Positions 41,608-48,508 of a DNA stretch of 50,517 bases are shown here, piece after piece. Both the position numbers and the translations under genes were made by a program. The DNA lies in NCBI GenBank assembly GCA_001805645.1, contig MHGQ01000036.1, forward strand, positions 1 to 50,517. Direction: 5' to 3'. Under the pieces are notes generated by a model. The model saw only the letters and a list, made by a program, of their open reading frames with translations. It searched no databases and had not been told where the DNA came from. Numbering within the stretch: the first letter of the stretch is position 1; every line of letters starts with the position of its first letter. Source of the DNA: Omnitrophica WOR_2 bacterium RIFCSPHIGHO2_02_FULL_50_17 (lineage in GTDB: Bacteria; Omnitrophota; Gorgyraeia; Zapsychrales; Zapsychraceae).

Positions 41608-42410
41608 TAAGAGAGAAGAGAGAAGGGAGAAGATGGAAGACTTCTATTTTCCATCTTCTATTTTCTATTTTCTGTTTAATGACATTTTCCGGCTGTACGA
41701 CCGAGTACAATCTGGCGACCCAACAGCAGGAGACGCTTCTCTACGGCACGGAGAAAGAGGTCGCAATCGGCGAGGCCGTGGCGGCCCAATGGGAAGCGCG
41801 GGAAGAGCTCGTGACGGATGTGGACGTTAACGAGCGCGTTCAGGGGATTCTGAATCGCATCACGGCGGTCTGTGACCGCAAGGACATTATTTATTTTATC
41901 AAGGTTATCGACAAGGATCTCTTGAATGCGGTGAGTCTTCCCGGCGGATATATTTATGTCTTTAAGGGGTTGATAGACAAGGTGGACAATGACGATCAAT
42001 TGGCCGGCGTTATTGCGCACGAGGTCGGACACATCACGGCCAAACACGCCGTGAAAAGAATCCAAAATGCTTACGGGGCTCTTATCTTGCAGGGACTGGC
42101 AACGCAGTCTACGGCGCAGGTGGCAAAGGGGGTTAATTTTGCATTGACATCTCTTTTTATAGAACATTCTCAGGAGGATGAATTTCAGTCCGATCGGCTC
42201 AGCGTCAAGTATTTGAAGAAGGCCGGCTACGATCCCCGGGCAATAATCAAGTTTTTGGAAAAGCTCAAAAAAGAACAGGAGGACACCCCCCTGCGGCAGT
42301 ACAGTTATTGGCGCACGCACCCTTTTGTATCGCAAAGGATTTCCGTCGTCAATCAAGAGATTACAGGCAAATTGGAATTCCGCGATTATTTGAATTTGAT
42401 GGGGGATTGA
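41604..42410 (+). CDS. M48-family zinc metallopeptidase, predicted lipoprotein
   Basis: The 268-residue protein has a lipoprotein signal ending in TFSGC. It carries a peptidase M48 domain with the zinc motif HEVGH (139-143, in VIAHEVGHITAKHA) and the downstream EFQSDRLSVKYL glutamate region. It resembles BepA/LoiP-type periplasmic proteases that check outer-membrane proteins. The signal peptide is encoded by a heptamer palindrome: purine units give REKREGRRWK and pyrimidine units give SIFHLLFSIFCL. ATG overlaps the maf stop (ATGA). Confidence 0.9.
   Translation: MIREKREGRRWKTSIFHLLFSIFCLMTFSGCTTEYNLATQQQETLLYGTEKEVAIGEAVAAQWEAREELVTDVDVNERVQGILNRITAVCDRKDIIYFIKVIDKDLLNAVSLPGGYIYVFKGLIDKVDNDDQLAGVIAHEVGHITAKHAVKRIQNAYGALILQGLATQSTAQVAKGVNFALTSLFIEHSQEDEFQSDRLSVKYLKKAGYDPRAIIKFLEKLKKEQEDTPLRQYSYWRTHPFVSQRISVVNQEITGKLEFRDYLNLMGD
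41611..41676. repeat. heptamer palindrome encoding the M48 lipoprotein signal peptide
   Basis: The forward units GAGAGAA, GAGAGAA, GGGAGAA and GATGGAA fill 41611-41638. Three bases later the reverse units TTCTATT, TTCCATC, TTCTATT, TTCTATT and TTCTGTT fill 41642-41676. AGAAGATGGAA and TTCCATCTTCT are exact reverse complements within it. The seven-base period is exact through all nine units. Confidence 0.88.
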
Positions 42411-42429
42411 AGGTCACAGGATATAGATC

Positions 42430-42879
42430 ATGCGGCATTATGTATTATTTGTCATAGGTGGTTTGTTGATCGGAATTTGGGGGACAGGCTGCTTTCGGCC
42501 CACCGCCCGGGCGGTCAATCAGGTCTGCTTTCAGGGTCAATGTATTGCGGTGGAAGTCGTTCAAAAGGAAGAGGAATTGCGGCGCGGGTTACAATTCCGT
42601 TCTTTTTTAGAATCTGACGCCGGCATGCTGTTTATTTTTGCGGCAAACTGGAAACACAGTTTTTGGATGAAAGACACGTTGATCCCTTTGGATATCATCT
42701 GGATGGATTATGCCCGACGGGTTGTTCATATCGAAAGAAGCGTTCCCCCTTGCCCTGGAGAGCCATGCCCCACCTACACCCCTCTTTACGATGCCTTGTA
42801 TGTCCTGGAGATTAACGCCGGTCAGGCGCGGGCCTTAGGGCTGCGGATCGGCGATCAGGCCGAATTTAAACTTAAGTGA
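42430..42879 (+). CDS. DUF192 family lipoprotein
   Basis: The 149-residue protein has a hydrophobic start ending in IWGTGC, a likely lipobox, followed by a DUF192 domain: EVVQKEEELRRGLQFR, AGMLFIFAANWKHSFWMKDTLIPLDIIWM and YVLEINAGQARALGL. The W-M-K-x-T-x-I-P-L-D motif is diagnostic. Biochemical function is not established for the family. It follows the M48 peptidase by 19 bp and ends 11 bp from the convergent lpd. Confidence 0.85.
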   Translation: MRHYVLFVIGGLLIGIWGTGCFRPTARAVNQVCFQGQCIAVEVVQKEEELRRGLQFRSFLESDAGMLFIFAANWKHSFWMKDTLIPLDIIWMDYARRVVHIERSVPPCPGEPCPTYTPLYDALYVLEINAGQARALGLRIGDQAEFKLK

Positions 42880-42890
42880 TGGGACGAGAT

Positions 42891-44318
42891 TCAGCCTTTT
42901 TTCGGACGGTAAAGGTGGGGGCTGTGCCCGAAGAAAACCTCGGCGGCCTCCAGGACGGTCTCGGAGAGGGTGGGATGCGGATGAATGCTGGATTTCAAAT
43001 CGGCGACTGTCGCGTTTGTCTCGACGGCAAGCACACCTTCGGCGATCATCTCGCCGGCCCCGGAACCCACAAGCCCCACGCCTAAGAGGCGTTGAGTTGC
43101 CGGGTCGATAATCAGCTTGGTCAGCCCGTCAGTGCGGTTTAAGGTAAGCGCGCGTCCCGAGGCTCCCCACGGGAACTTGGCGATTTCAATTTTTTTGTTT
43201 TCCTTGGCCGCCTGGGTTTCTGTGAGGCCGCAGAAGGCAATCTCAGGGTCAGTAAAGACAACCGAGGGTATGGCCTTGGGCGCAAAGACGGTCTTTTCCC
43301 CGAGGATGGCCTCCACCGCTACTCGTCCCTCATAAGAGGCCTTGTGGGCCAGCATCGGCTCGCCGGTGATATCGCCGACGGCGTAAATGGAAGGGTCTGC
43401 GGTTAAACGCTTGGCATTGACCTTGACGAACCCGCGCGCGTTAATCTCAACCTTCGTATTTTCCAGCCCCAGATTATCGGAGTTGGGCCGTCGTCCGATG
43501 CAGATTAAGACTTTTTCAAATTCTTGCTCCGCCGTCTTTCCGTTTTTTTCCTCCGAGGAGACTTTAATACCGTTGGGGATTTCCTTCATGGCAGTTATTT
43601 GGGTATCAAGGCGGATCGAGGCGAAGACTGTCTTGAGCCTTTTCTCGAGGATATCGACCAGATCGCGGTCCACTCCTGGTAAAATCCCCGGCATCATTTC
43701 CGCAATCGAGACGGCACTGCCCCATCGGGCATAGATGCTTCCCAATTCTAGGCCGATGGAACCGCCGCCGACGATTAAAAGAGAGGAAGGGATGTCTTCC
43801 AGCGCCAGGGCTGTGGTTGAGCTCAGGATATGCCGGGAGAGAGGTGCCTGGGAGAGGGAAATCGGCCTGGATCCCGTTGCTAAAATGGCTTTTTCAAAGA
43901 CCAGGATTTCTTTGGAGCGGTCATTTTTTTCAATCTCCGCCCTATGGGAGTCGAGGAATTTCGCCCTTCCCTGGATATATTTTATCCGTCGTTGTCTTGT
44001 CAGCTGTCCCAGGCCACGGGCCAGTTTGGCAATGACGTCGTCTTTCCGCAGACGCAGCTTGTCTAAGTCCATTTGAGGCGGGCTAAAGGTGATGCCGAAT
44101 GCCTGGGCGTCTTGGGCCTCAGCGAGGATCTCGGCGGCATGGAGAAGCGTTTTGGAGGGGATGCATCCTTCGTAGAGACAGACGCCGCCGGGGGCGGCGT
44201 TTAAATCGACGAGGGTAACTTCCAGACCGAGGTCAGCCGCATAAAAGGCGGCTGTATATCCTCCGGGCCCGGCCCCGAGGATAAGGAGGGGTGTCGTTTT
44301 GTTCGAGGCCGTTGTCAT
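42891..44318 (-). CDS. lpd: dihydrolipoyl dehydrogenase
   Basis: The roughly 475-residue flavoprotein reoxidises dihydrolipoamide in 2-oxoacid dehydrogenase or glycine-cleavage complexes. Seen: FAD motif LILGAGPGGYTAAFYAADLG, redox-active disulfide GGVCLYEGCIPS (Cys47, Cys52), NAD-binding VGGGSIGLELGS and the C-terminal active site SSIHPHPTLSE. ATG at 44318 is preferred; a TTG two codons upstream is also in frame. There is no Shine-Dalgarno site: the start lies only 13 nt after the 3' end of tRNA-Leu on the same strand. Lipoyl-complex partners are not in the window. Confidence 0.94.
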   Translation of the reverse strand: MTTASNKTTPLLILGAGPGGYTAAFYAADLGLEVTLVDLNAAPGGVCLYEGCIPSKTLLHAAEILAEAQDAQAFGITFSPPQMDLDKLRLRKDDVIAKLARGLGQLTRQRRIKYIQGRAKFLDSHRAEIEKNDRSKEILVFEKAILATGSRPISLSQAPLSRHILSSTTALALEDIPSSLLIVGGGSIGLELGSIYARWGSAVSIAEMMPGILPGVDRDLVDILEKRLKTVFASIRLDTQITAMKEIPNGIKVSSEEKNGKTAEQEFEKVLICIGRRPNSDNLGLENTKVEINARGFVKVNAKRLTADPSIYAVGDITGEPMLAHKASYEGRVAVEAILGEKTVFAPKAIPSVVFTDPEIAFCGLTETQAAKENKKIEIAKFPWGASGRALTLNRTDGLTKLIIDPATQRLLGVGLVGSGAGEMIAEGVLAVETNATVADLKSSIHPHPTLSETVLEAAEVFFGHSPHLYRPKKG

Positions 44319-44331
44319 TGACAAGGAATAA

Positions 44332-44415
44332 TGCCGAAGGAGAGATTTGAACTCTCATGGGATTGCTCCCACAGCGCCCTGAACGCTGCGTGTCTACCAA
44401 TTTCACCACTTCGGC
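44332..44415 (-). tRNA. tRNA-Leu (anticodon CAG)
   Basis: The 84-nt minus-strand sequence folds as a class II tRNA. Acceptor GCCGAAG pairs with CTTCGGC, followed by discriminator A. The D-arm contains AAATTGGTAGACA. The anticodon stem CAGCG/CGCTG holds the loop TTCAGGG (anticodon CAG, reads CUG). A long variable arm (TGGGAGCAATCCCA) and T-arm GAGAGTTCAAATCTCTC follow. CCA is not encoded. Its 3' end lies 13 nt before lpd, so the two are probably transcribed together. Confidence 0.95.
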
Positions 44416-44455
44416 AAATTTTCTTTAAAAAAAACTTTAAATGAAGTTTGCCGAG

Positions 44456-44496
44456 ATTGCCATGTGTTCTAAAAGGGTTTTATTGAACATGGCAAT
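44456..44496. repeat. palindrome in the tRNA-Leu leader
   Basis: ATTGCCATG (44456-44464) pairs with CATGGCAAT (44488-44496). It is extended inward by TTC/GAA across a small bulge and outward by GCCG/CGGC (44450-44453, 44498-44501). On the plus strand it is followed by AGTTTTT, so it could stop plus-strand readthrough. On the minus strand it lies in the tRNA leader. Confidence 0.55.
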
Positions 44497-44552
44497 ACGG
44501 CAGTTTTTCTGAGACAATTAACATCCTTTGAAATTGCTAAATGATGTCATCA

Positions 44553-44581
44553 AGTATATCGGTAATGTTTTTGACTGTCAA
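44553..44581 (-). promoter_or_regulatory. consensus promoter for tRNA-Leu and lpd
   Basis: On the minus strand: TTGACA (44576-44581), a 17-nt spacer and TATACT (44553-44558). The start is expected near 44546, about 130 nt before the tRNA, with the palindrome at 44456 in between. No separate promoter was seen for lpd. Confidence 0.8.
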
Positions 44582-44614
44582 CGAATTTAGGTGGTCTTAA
44601 GGTTATTTTATTGT

Positions 44615-44620
44615 TATAAT
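44615..44620 (+). promoter_or_regulatory. -10 box of smpB, near-leaderless
   Basis: A perfect TATAAT lies 9 nt before the smpB ATG (44630). The matching -35 is weak (TGGTCT at 44592-44597, 17-nt spacer). Transcription should start within about 3 nt of the ATG, and the interval CACCCCGCC has no ribosome-binding site. Confidence 0.55.
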
Positions 44621-44629
44621 CACCCCGCC

Positions 44630-45085
44630 ATGGCAGAGACGATCGCGACCAACAAGAAGGTGTTCCGGGATTATATGCTCAGCGACCGGTGGGAATGCGG
44701 CATTGAGCTCAAAGGAGGCGAGGTCAAGTCCGTCCGCGCGGGGCACGTCAATTTCAAGGACAGCTTCGCCCGGGTCTTTGAAGACGAGGCTTATCTGTAT
44801 AATCTTTACATCGATCCTTATCGTCAGGCCAGTTATTTGAATGAAGACCCCGAGCGGCCCCGGAAGCTCCTTTTGCATAAGCAGGAGATTAAAAAGATAT
44901 CGGGCCATGTCAGCCAGCGGGGCCTGCTCCTTGTCCCTACAAAGATCTATTTCAACAACCGCGGTTTCGTCAAGGTGGAGATCGCCATCGGCAAGGGCAA
45001 AAAGCTCTATGACAAGCGCGAGACGATCAAGAAAAAGGACCTCCAGCGCGATTTGAGCCGCCGGATAAAGAAAGCCCGGCGGTGA
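44630..45085 (+). CDS. smpB: SsrA-binding protein SmpB
   Basis: The 151-residue protein binds tmRNA and guides it to stalled ribosomes. Seen: the N-terminal KKVFRDYMLSDRWECGIELKGGEVKS, ARVFEDEAYLYNLYI, the GLLLVPTKIYFNNRGFVKVEIAIGKGKKLYDKRE core and a basic C-terminal tail (RDLSRRIKKARR). ATG at 44630 fits the family start. It is encoded directly before its RNA partner, the tmRNA at 45177, which is a common arrangement. Confidence 0.97.
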   Translation: MAETIATNKKVFRDYMLSDRWECGIELKGGEVKSVRAGHVNFKDSFARVFEDEAYLYNLYIDPYRQASYLNEDPERPRKLLLHKQEIKKISGHVSQRGLLLVPTKIYFNNRGFVKVEIAIGKGKKLYDKRETIKKKDLQRDLSRRIKKARR

Positions 45086-45092
45086 TAAAAAT

Positions 45093-45121
45093 TTGCCTCT
45101 TATCGGGAAATTGGATATAAT
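45093..45121 (+). promoter_or_regulatory. tmRNA promoter
   Basis: TTGCCT (45093-45098), a 17-nt spacer and TATAAT (45116-45121) begin 8 bp after the smpB stop. The start is expected near 45128, leaving about 49 nt of 5' leader to be removed by RNase P. Confidence 0.7.
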
Positions 45122-45176
45122 TATTCCGTTCTTTTCCATAACGAAGCCATACACTGCATATTCCCTTAACAGATAT

Positions 45177-45568
45177 GGGGGTGATCGGTCTCGACTTGAG
45201 TTGGCAGGGTATAGGTGGCATGCCGGGGAAGCTTGGTCGGCCCCGTTAACAATCCAGGCACAAATAAACGCAAACGACTCAACGTTAGCGGCAGCCGAGA
45301 GAATCGTTGCTCCGATTTTCGAGGCTGCACCAGTCTTAGTTTAAAACTAAACTAAGCCCTCTTGCGGGTCTCGCCTGCGGATCTGACAAGAGGACATCAG
45401 CGGGCTGGCTGGAAGCGACTGCCTTAGCGTTTCTAGCGAGATCTTGAAGGCTGGCCCTAAGGATCCTGTCTAGCGGAGGAATTAGGGTGAGACACAAAAG
45501 ATAGACTACGCATGTAGAGGCCTATATTTTGTAACCCAAGGACCCGGGTTCGATTCCCGGCACCTCCA
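45177..45568 (+). ncRNA. ssrA: transfer-messenger RNA (tmRNA) with a long tag
   Basis: The 392-nt RNA has a tRNA-like end. 5' GGGGGTG pairs with 3' CACCTCC (one G-U), followed by A; the T-arm is CCGGG-TTCGATT-CCCGG, and CCA is not encoded. The tag frame resumes at GCA (45270) after the usual AATAAAC. It begins ANDSTLAA but does not stop there. It runs 24 codons to TAA at 45342-45344, ending APVLV. An 8-bp hairpin lies inside the added part (GAGAATCG/CGATTTTC). tmRNA with SmpB rescues stalled ribosomes and tags the nascent protein for proteolysis. Confidence 0.95.
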
Positions 45569-45673
45569 CTTCTTTGTTTTTATGTGTTGTAACTATATGT
45601 ATTGACTAGAAGTTGTGATTTTGCTACTATTTTCTTAAAGCTTGAGTGCCCAAACGGTGCCTAAAACGAAATC

Positions 45674-45883
45674 GCAATTTACGGAGTGAGACGAACGTAA
45701 ATTGCTGATTGAGTTTATCCCGATGTCTGCTGTTTTACGAAGTAAAACAACTGATCGGCATCGGGACTCATTGAAGATGCGAGGAAATAGTGGCTGAGAA
45801 TTTCGTCAACCAAACCAATAAGGCAGTCTTCTCTTTTGAGGAGATTGTCTTTTTTTATTTGATGTCGCAAATTGCGACATCAA
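45674..45883. repeat. cluster of palindromes between tmRNA and the ORF6N gene
   Basis: The gap 45569-45931 holds no gene I can support. It contains three palindromes. The first is GCAATTTACG/CGTAAATTGC (45674-45705). The second is a two-part hairpin with outer arms CCCGATG/CATCGGG (45719-45765) and inner TGTTTTAC-GAA-GTAAAACA. The third is a 25-bp near-perfect palindrome at 45859-45883 with arms TTGATGTCGCAA/TTGCGACATCAA, 48 bp before the ORF6N start. The third resembles a palindrome inside that gene. Confidence 0.75.
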
Positions 45884-45931
45884 GTTCAAGGTGCCCTAAT
45901 AGTACTTTAAAGATGGAAGGGATGGTGTCCT

Positions 45932-46471
45932 TTGGGTGTAAGTAGAAATATTCAACAAGTCGTTACAGATGAAATGATTCAACAAAAGATTTGTATAATA
46001 CGCGGGCATAAAGTGATGCTCGATTTTGATCTGGCCTTGCTTTATGGAGTGGAAACAAAAGTGCTGACACAGTCTGTTAAAAGAAACATCGAGAGATTCC
46101 CTGAAGATTTTATGTTTCAGCTTGATGGTCATGAATTTGAATGTTTGAGGTCACAATTTGTGACCTCAAAGAAAGGGAGAGGTGGCCGGCGTTATTTGCC
46201 TTATGTTTTTACCGAACAAGGCGTGGCTATGATTTCGAGTGTTTTAAACAGTAAACGTGCCATCCAGGTCAATATTGCCATCATGCGGACATTTACGAAA
46301 TTGCGTGAAATTATGGCCACCCATAAGGAGTTAAGGCAAAAAATTGAGGCAATAGAAAAGAAATATGATGGCCAGTTTCAGGTTGTATTTACCGCGATAA
46401 AAGAGCTTTTCGGCAAATTCAATGAGCCCGAAAAATCGAAGGGCAAAATCGGGTTTCACCCGCATCCGTAA
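45932..46471 (+). CDS. ORF6N-domain (KilA-N-like) DNA-binding protein
   Basis: The 179-residue protein carries the ORF6N domain found in phage and accessory-element proteins: [60 protein letters not shown] and [17 protein letters not shown] coiled-coil helix follows. The domain is thought to bind DNA. The start is taken as TTG at 45932 after GGAAGGGATGG; a downstream ATG at 45974 is possible. The end overlaps or abuts the integrase gene (46473), so both belong to one mobile unit. A 27-bp palindrome lies inside the frame. Confidence 0.85.
   Translation: MGVSRNIQQVVTDEMIQQKICIIRGHKVMLDFDLALLYGVETKVLTQSVKRNIERFPEDFMFQLDGHEFECLRSQFVTSKKGRGGRRYLPYVFTEQGVAMISSVLNSKRAIQVNIAIMRTFTKLREIMATHKELRQKIEAIEKKYDGQFQVVFTAIKELFGKFNEPEKSKGKIGFHPHP
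46144..46170. repeat. 27-bp palindrome inside the ORF6N gene
   Basis: The arms TTTGAGGTCACAA and TTGTGACCTCAAA are perfect around a central T. It shares the pattern GA-x-GTC-x-CAA-W-TTG-x-GAC-x-TC with the palindrome at 45859-45883 upstream of the gene. It encodes LRSQFVTSK. Confidence 0.8.
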
Positions 46472-46472
46472 T

Positions 46473-47504
46473 ATGGCAACTCTCCGCAAAAAAGGAAACG
46501 CATATTTTATCGACTATCGTGTCAATGGGCGGCGTCTACGTAAAAGCGTAGGCCGCTCTAAAAAGATTGCTGAACTCGCCCTAAAAGACCTCGAAGTCAA
46601 ACTTGCCAAAAACGAATTAGGTTTCCTCAAAGCCGACCAGTCTTTTGAAAAGCTTCTCGCTGATTTTAAAGCATATTGCCAAACCAACCTCGCCCCAAGC
46701 ACACGGAAACGGTACGGCTCTATACTAGATAATTTCTTAAGGTTCCTTTCCCAAAGTCCGATTCGTCTGGAAAAGTTATCGCAATTCACGCCGAAAGCCT
46801 TTGAGGACTTTAAGCAGTTCCGCAAATCGGAAGGCGCGGAAAACCGGACGGTCAACGCCGAAATGATCGTCCTTCGGATGATGTTTCGTCTGGCCATAAC
46901 GTGGGGTTATCAGAAGGCCAACCCGACGGACGGCGTGTCCCGGCTCCGTGTCCCCACTACCGTTGCCCCTAAATTTCTCACCGAAGAGCAATGCAAACAG
47001 CTTCTGGAAGCGTCCGACGATTGGCTGCGCCCGGTATTCTTCGCGTTCCTCAATTCAGGCATGAGAAAAAGCGAGCTGGAAAACCTCGAATGGCGGGACG
47101 TGGACTTTGACCGCCGGAAAATAAAGATCGCCGTCAAAGACGACTGGACGCCCAAGACCAACGAGCGGGAGATCCCCGTTAACGACGGCCTCTTGAATGT
47201 CCTCAAGGAACAGCGGGCCAAAGCCAACGGCAGCCGGTATGTGTTCCCGGATGAGGACGGAAACAGGATTTACAAAAACCGCCTCTTAAAGAGGTATAAA
47301 GCTCTGGCCAAGAAGCTGAATTTCGGCGAGGCGGACACCGTCCACTCCCTGCGCCACACCTTCGCCTCTCATCTGGTGATGAAAGGCGAAGGCCTCGCCA
47401 CGGTCAAAAGATTGATGGGGCACGCGGACATTGATACGACGATGATCTACAGTCATTTAACGGAAAAGCACGTTGACGCGGCGGTGGATAAATTAAACTT
47501 TTAA
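46473..47504 (+). CDS. tyrosine recombinase/phage-type integrase
   Basis: The 343-residue protein has an N-terminal arm-binding/SAM-like core-binding domain (about 55-150) and a catalytic domain with the expected residues: Arg198 in NSGMRKSELENLEW, His291 and Arg294 in HSLRHTF, His317 in LMGHAD and nucleophile Tyr326 in TMIYSHL. ATG at 46473 starts MATLRKKGNAYFIDYRV, the usual opening of this group. It lies 0.9 kb after tmRNA, a frequent integration target. All catalytic residues are present, so it may be active. Confidence 0.95.
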   Translation: MATLRKKGNAYFIDYRVNGRRLRKSVGRSKKIAELALKDLEVKLAKNELGFLKADQSFEKLLADFKAYCQTNLAPSTRKRYGSILDNFLRFLSQSPIRLEKLSQFTPKAFEDFKQFRKSEGAENRTVNAEMIVLRMMFRLAITWGYQKANPTDGVSRLRVPTTVAPKFLTEEQCKQLLEASDDWLRPVFFAFLNSGMRKSELENLEWRDVDFDRRKIKIAVKDDWTPKTNEREIPVNDGLLNVLKEQRAKANGSRYVFPDEDGNRIYKNRLLKRYKALAKKLNFGEADTVHSLRHTFASHLVMKGEGLATVKRLMGHADIDTTMIYSHLTEKHVDAAVDKLNF

Positions 47505-47609
47505 ATCCTTGTTGTCGTGTTAAAATGTATTTTTAATTCTGAAAAAGGAGGATATTGGCGGCAAAGATATTGAAAAATATATAGGAACATAGCTTTTCCT
47601 ATTGAAAAA

Positions 47610-47718
47610 CCAACTGGTAAGAGGAAAGGACTGTGTCCCGACGCGCTTCGGCGCTCGGGGCAGGCGGTCTTTCGCTTTTACTTACCAGTTGGGCGGGAGA
47701 CTTAAAAATGCTTGCCCC
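47610..47718 (+). promoter_or_regulatory. structured 5' leader with terminator/antiterminator-like stems
   Basis: A 12-bp stem CCAACTGGTAAG (47610-47621) with CTTACCAGTTGG (47681-47692) encloses AAAG-ACTG/CGGTCTTT and a very stable UUCG-capped hairpin (47637-47659). GGGGCAGGC (47657-47665), inside that structure, can instead pair with GCTTGCCCC (47710-47718), which is followed by six T: an intrinsic terminator. The two folds are mutually exclusive. The structure ends 40 bp before the PEP-CTERM start codon. No known riboswitch class was recognised. Confidence 0.55.
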
Positions 47719-47758
47719 TTTTTTATTTTTAGGGGCATACAAACGAAAGGATTTAATG

Positions 47759-48508
47759 ATGAAACTTATTGTTCTCGCCGTGCATATTTTTGTAATCACC
47801 TTATTTTTAGCTATTCCCAAGGCAAATGCGATGGTCTTTGTTGATACGTTCCCTTTTGTTGATACAACTATTCATTCATTAGGCGAGGGTGATGGGGCCC
47901 AAACCTTTGGTCAAACCTTCTATGCCCCCGGAGGGAATACTTTTCTTAATAATTTTTCTGTACGCATTAGAGCATTTCAATGGTGGAATATATCAGGGCC
48001 GACAAACTTTGATTTTCATATAACGAAATGGGATGAAACAGATAAACATGTAATAGATGATAGCCTCTATTCATTTCTAAATACCGTGGTTCCAGCTTCT
48101 CAAGCGGCTTTTATGGAATATACATTTAATCCAAATATTAATCTGGAATCTACAGAAAAATATATTGCGCTTTTTTCTGTGTCAAATTATTTTGATAACG
48201 TGAATAATGCGCTTCAATTTGAGTTTGTTAATCATTCGGATGCTTATCCCGATGGTGAATTTTTATTTTTGGTAAATGGAGATGATTTTTCTAGGGTTAA
48301 AACTGATTCGTGGGATGATTTTTTTGTGCCGGACGATCTTGGTTTTAGAGCCGGTTTTTCGCCAGAATCAGAGCCCGAACCCGAACCAACACCGATTGTC
48401 CCCGAACCGGCAACGATGCTTTTATTCGGCGGCGGGTTATTAGGGGCTTTCTGGCGACGAAAAATCGGCCAGTCTACAGGTAACAACACTTACCTTTTTT
48501 TGGAGTAA
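47759..48508 (+). CDS. PEP-CTERM sorting-domain protein
   Basis: The roughly 249-residue exported protein has a signal peptide (MKLIVLAVHIFVITLFLAIPKANA), a beta-rich body with no family I recognise, an acidic EPEPEPTPIVPEP linker and a C-terminal PEP-CTERM signal: VPEP, hydrophobic helix TMLLFGGGLLGAFW, then RRK. Exosortase (EpsH/XrtA type), encoded elsewhere, would process it. AAAGG precedes the ATG pair at 47756/47759. Inverted 16-17-nt copies of GTAAGTAAAGCGAAAG flank the gene (47669-47685 reverse, 48505-48520). Confidence 0.85.
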   Translation: MKLIVLAVHIFVITLFLAIPKANAMVFVDTFPFVDTTIHSLGEGDGAQTFGQTFYAPGGNTFLNNFSVRIRAFQWWNISGPTNFDFHITKWDETDKHVIDDSLYSFLNTVVPASQAAFMEYTFNPNINLESTEKYIALFSVSNYFDNVNNALQFEFVNHSDAYPDGEFLFLVNGDDFSRVKTDSWDDFFVPDDLGFRAGFSPESEPEPEPTPIVPEPATMLLFGGGLLGAFWRRKIGQSTGNNTYLFLE

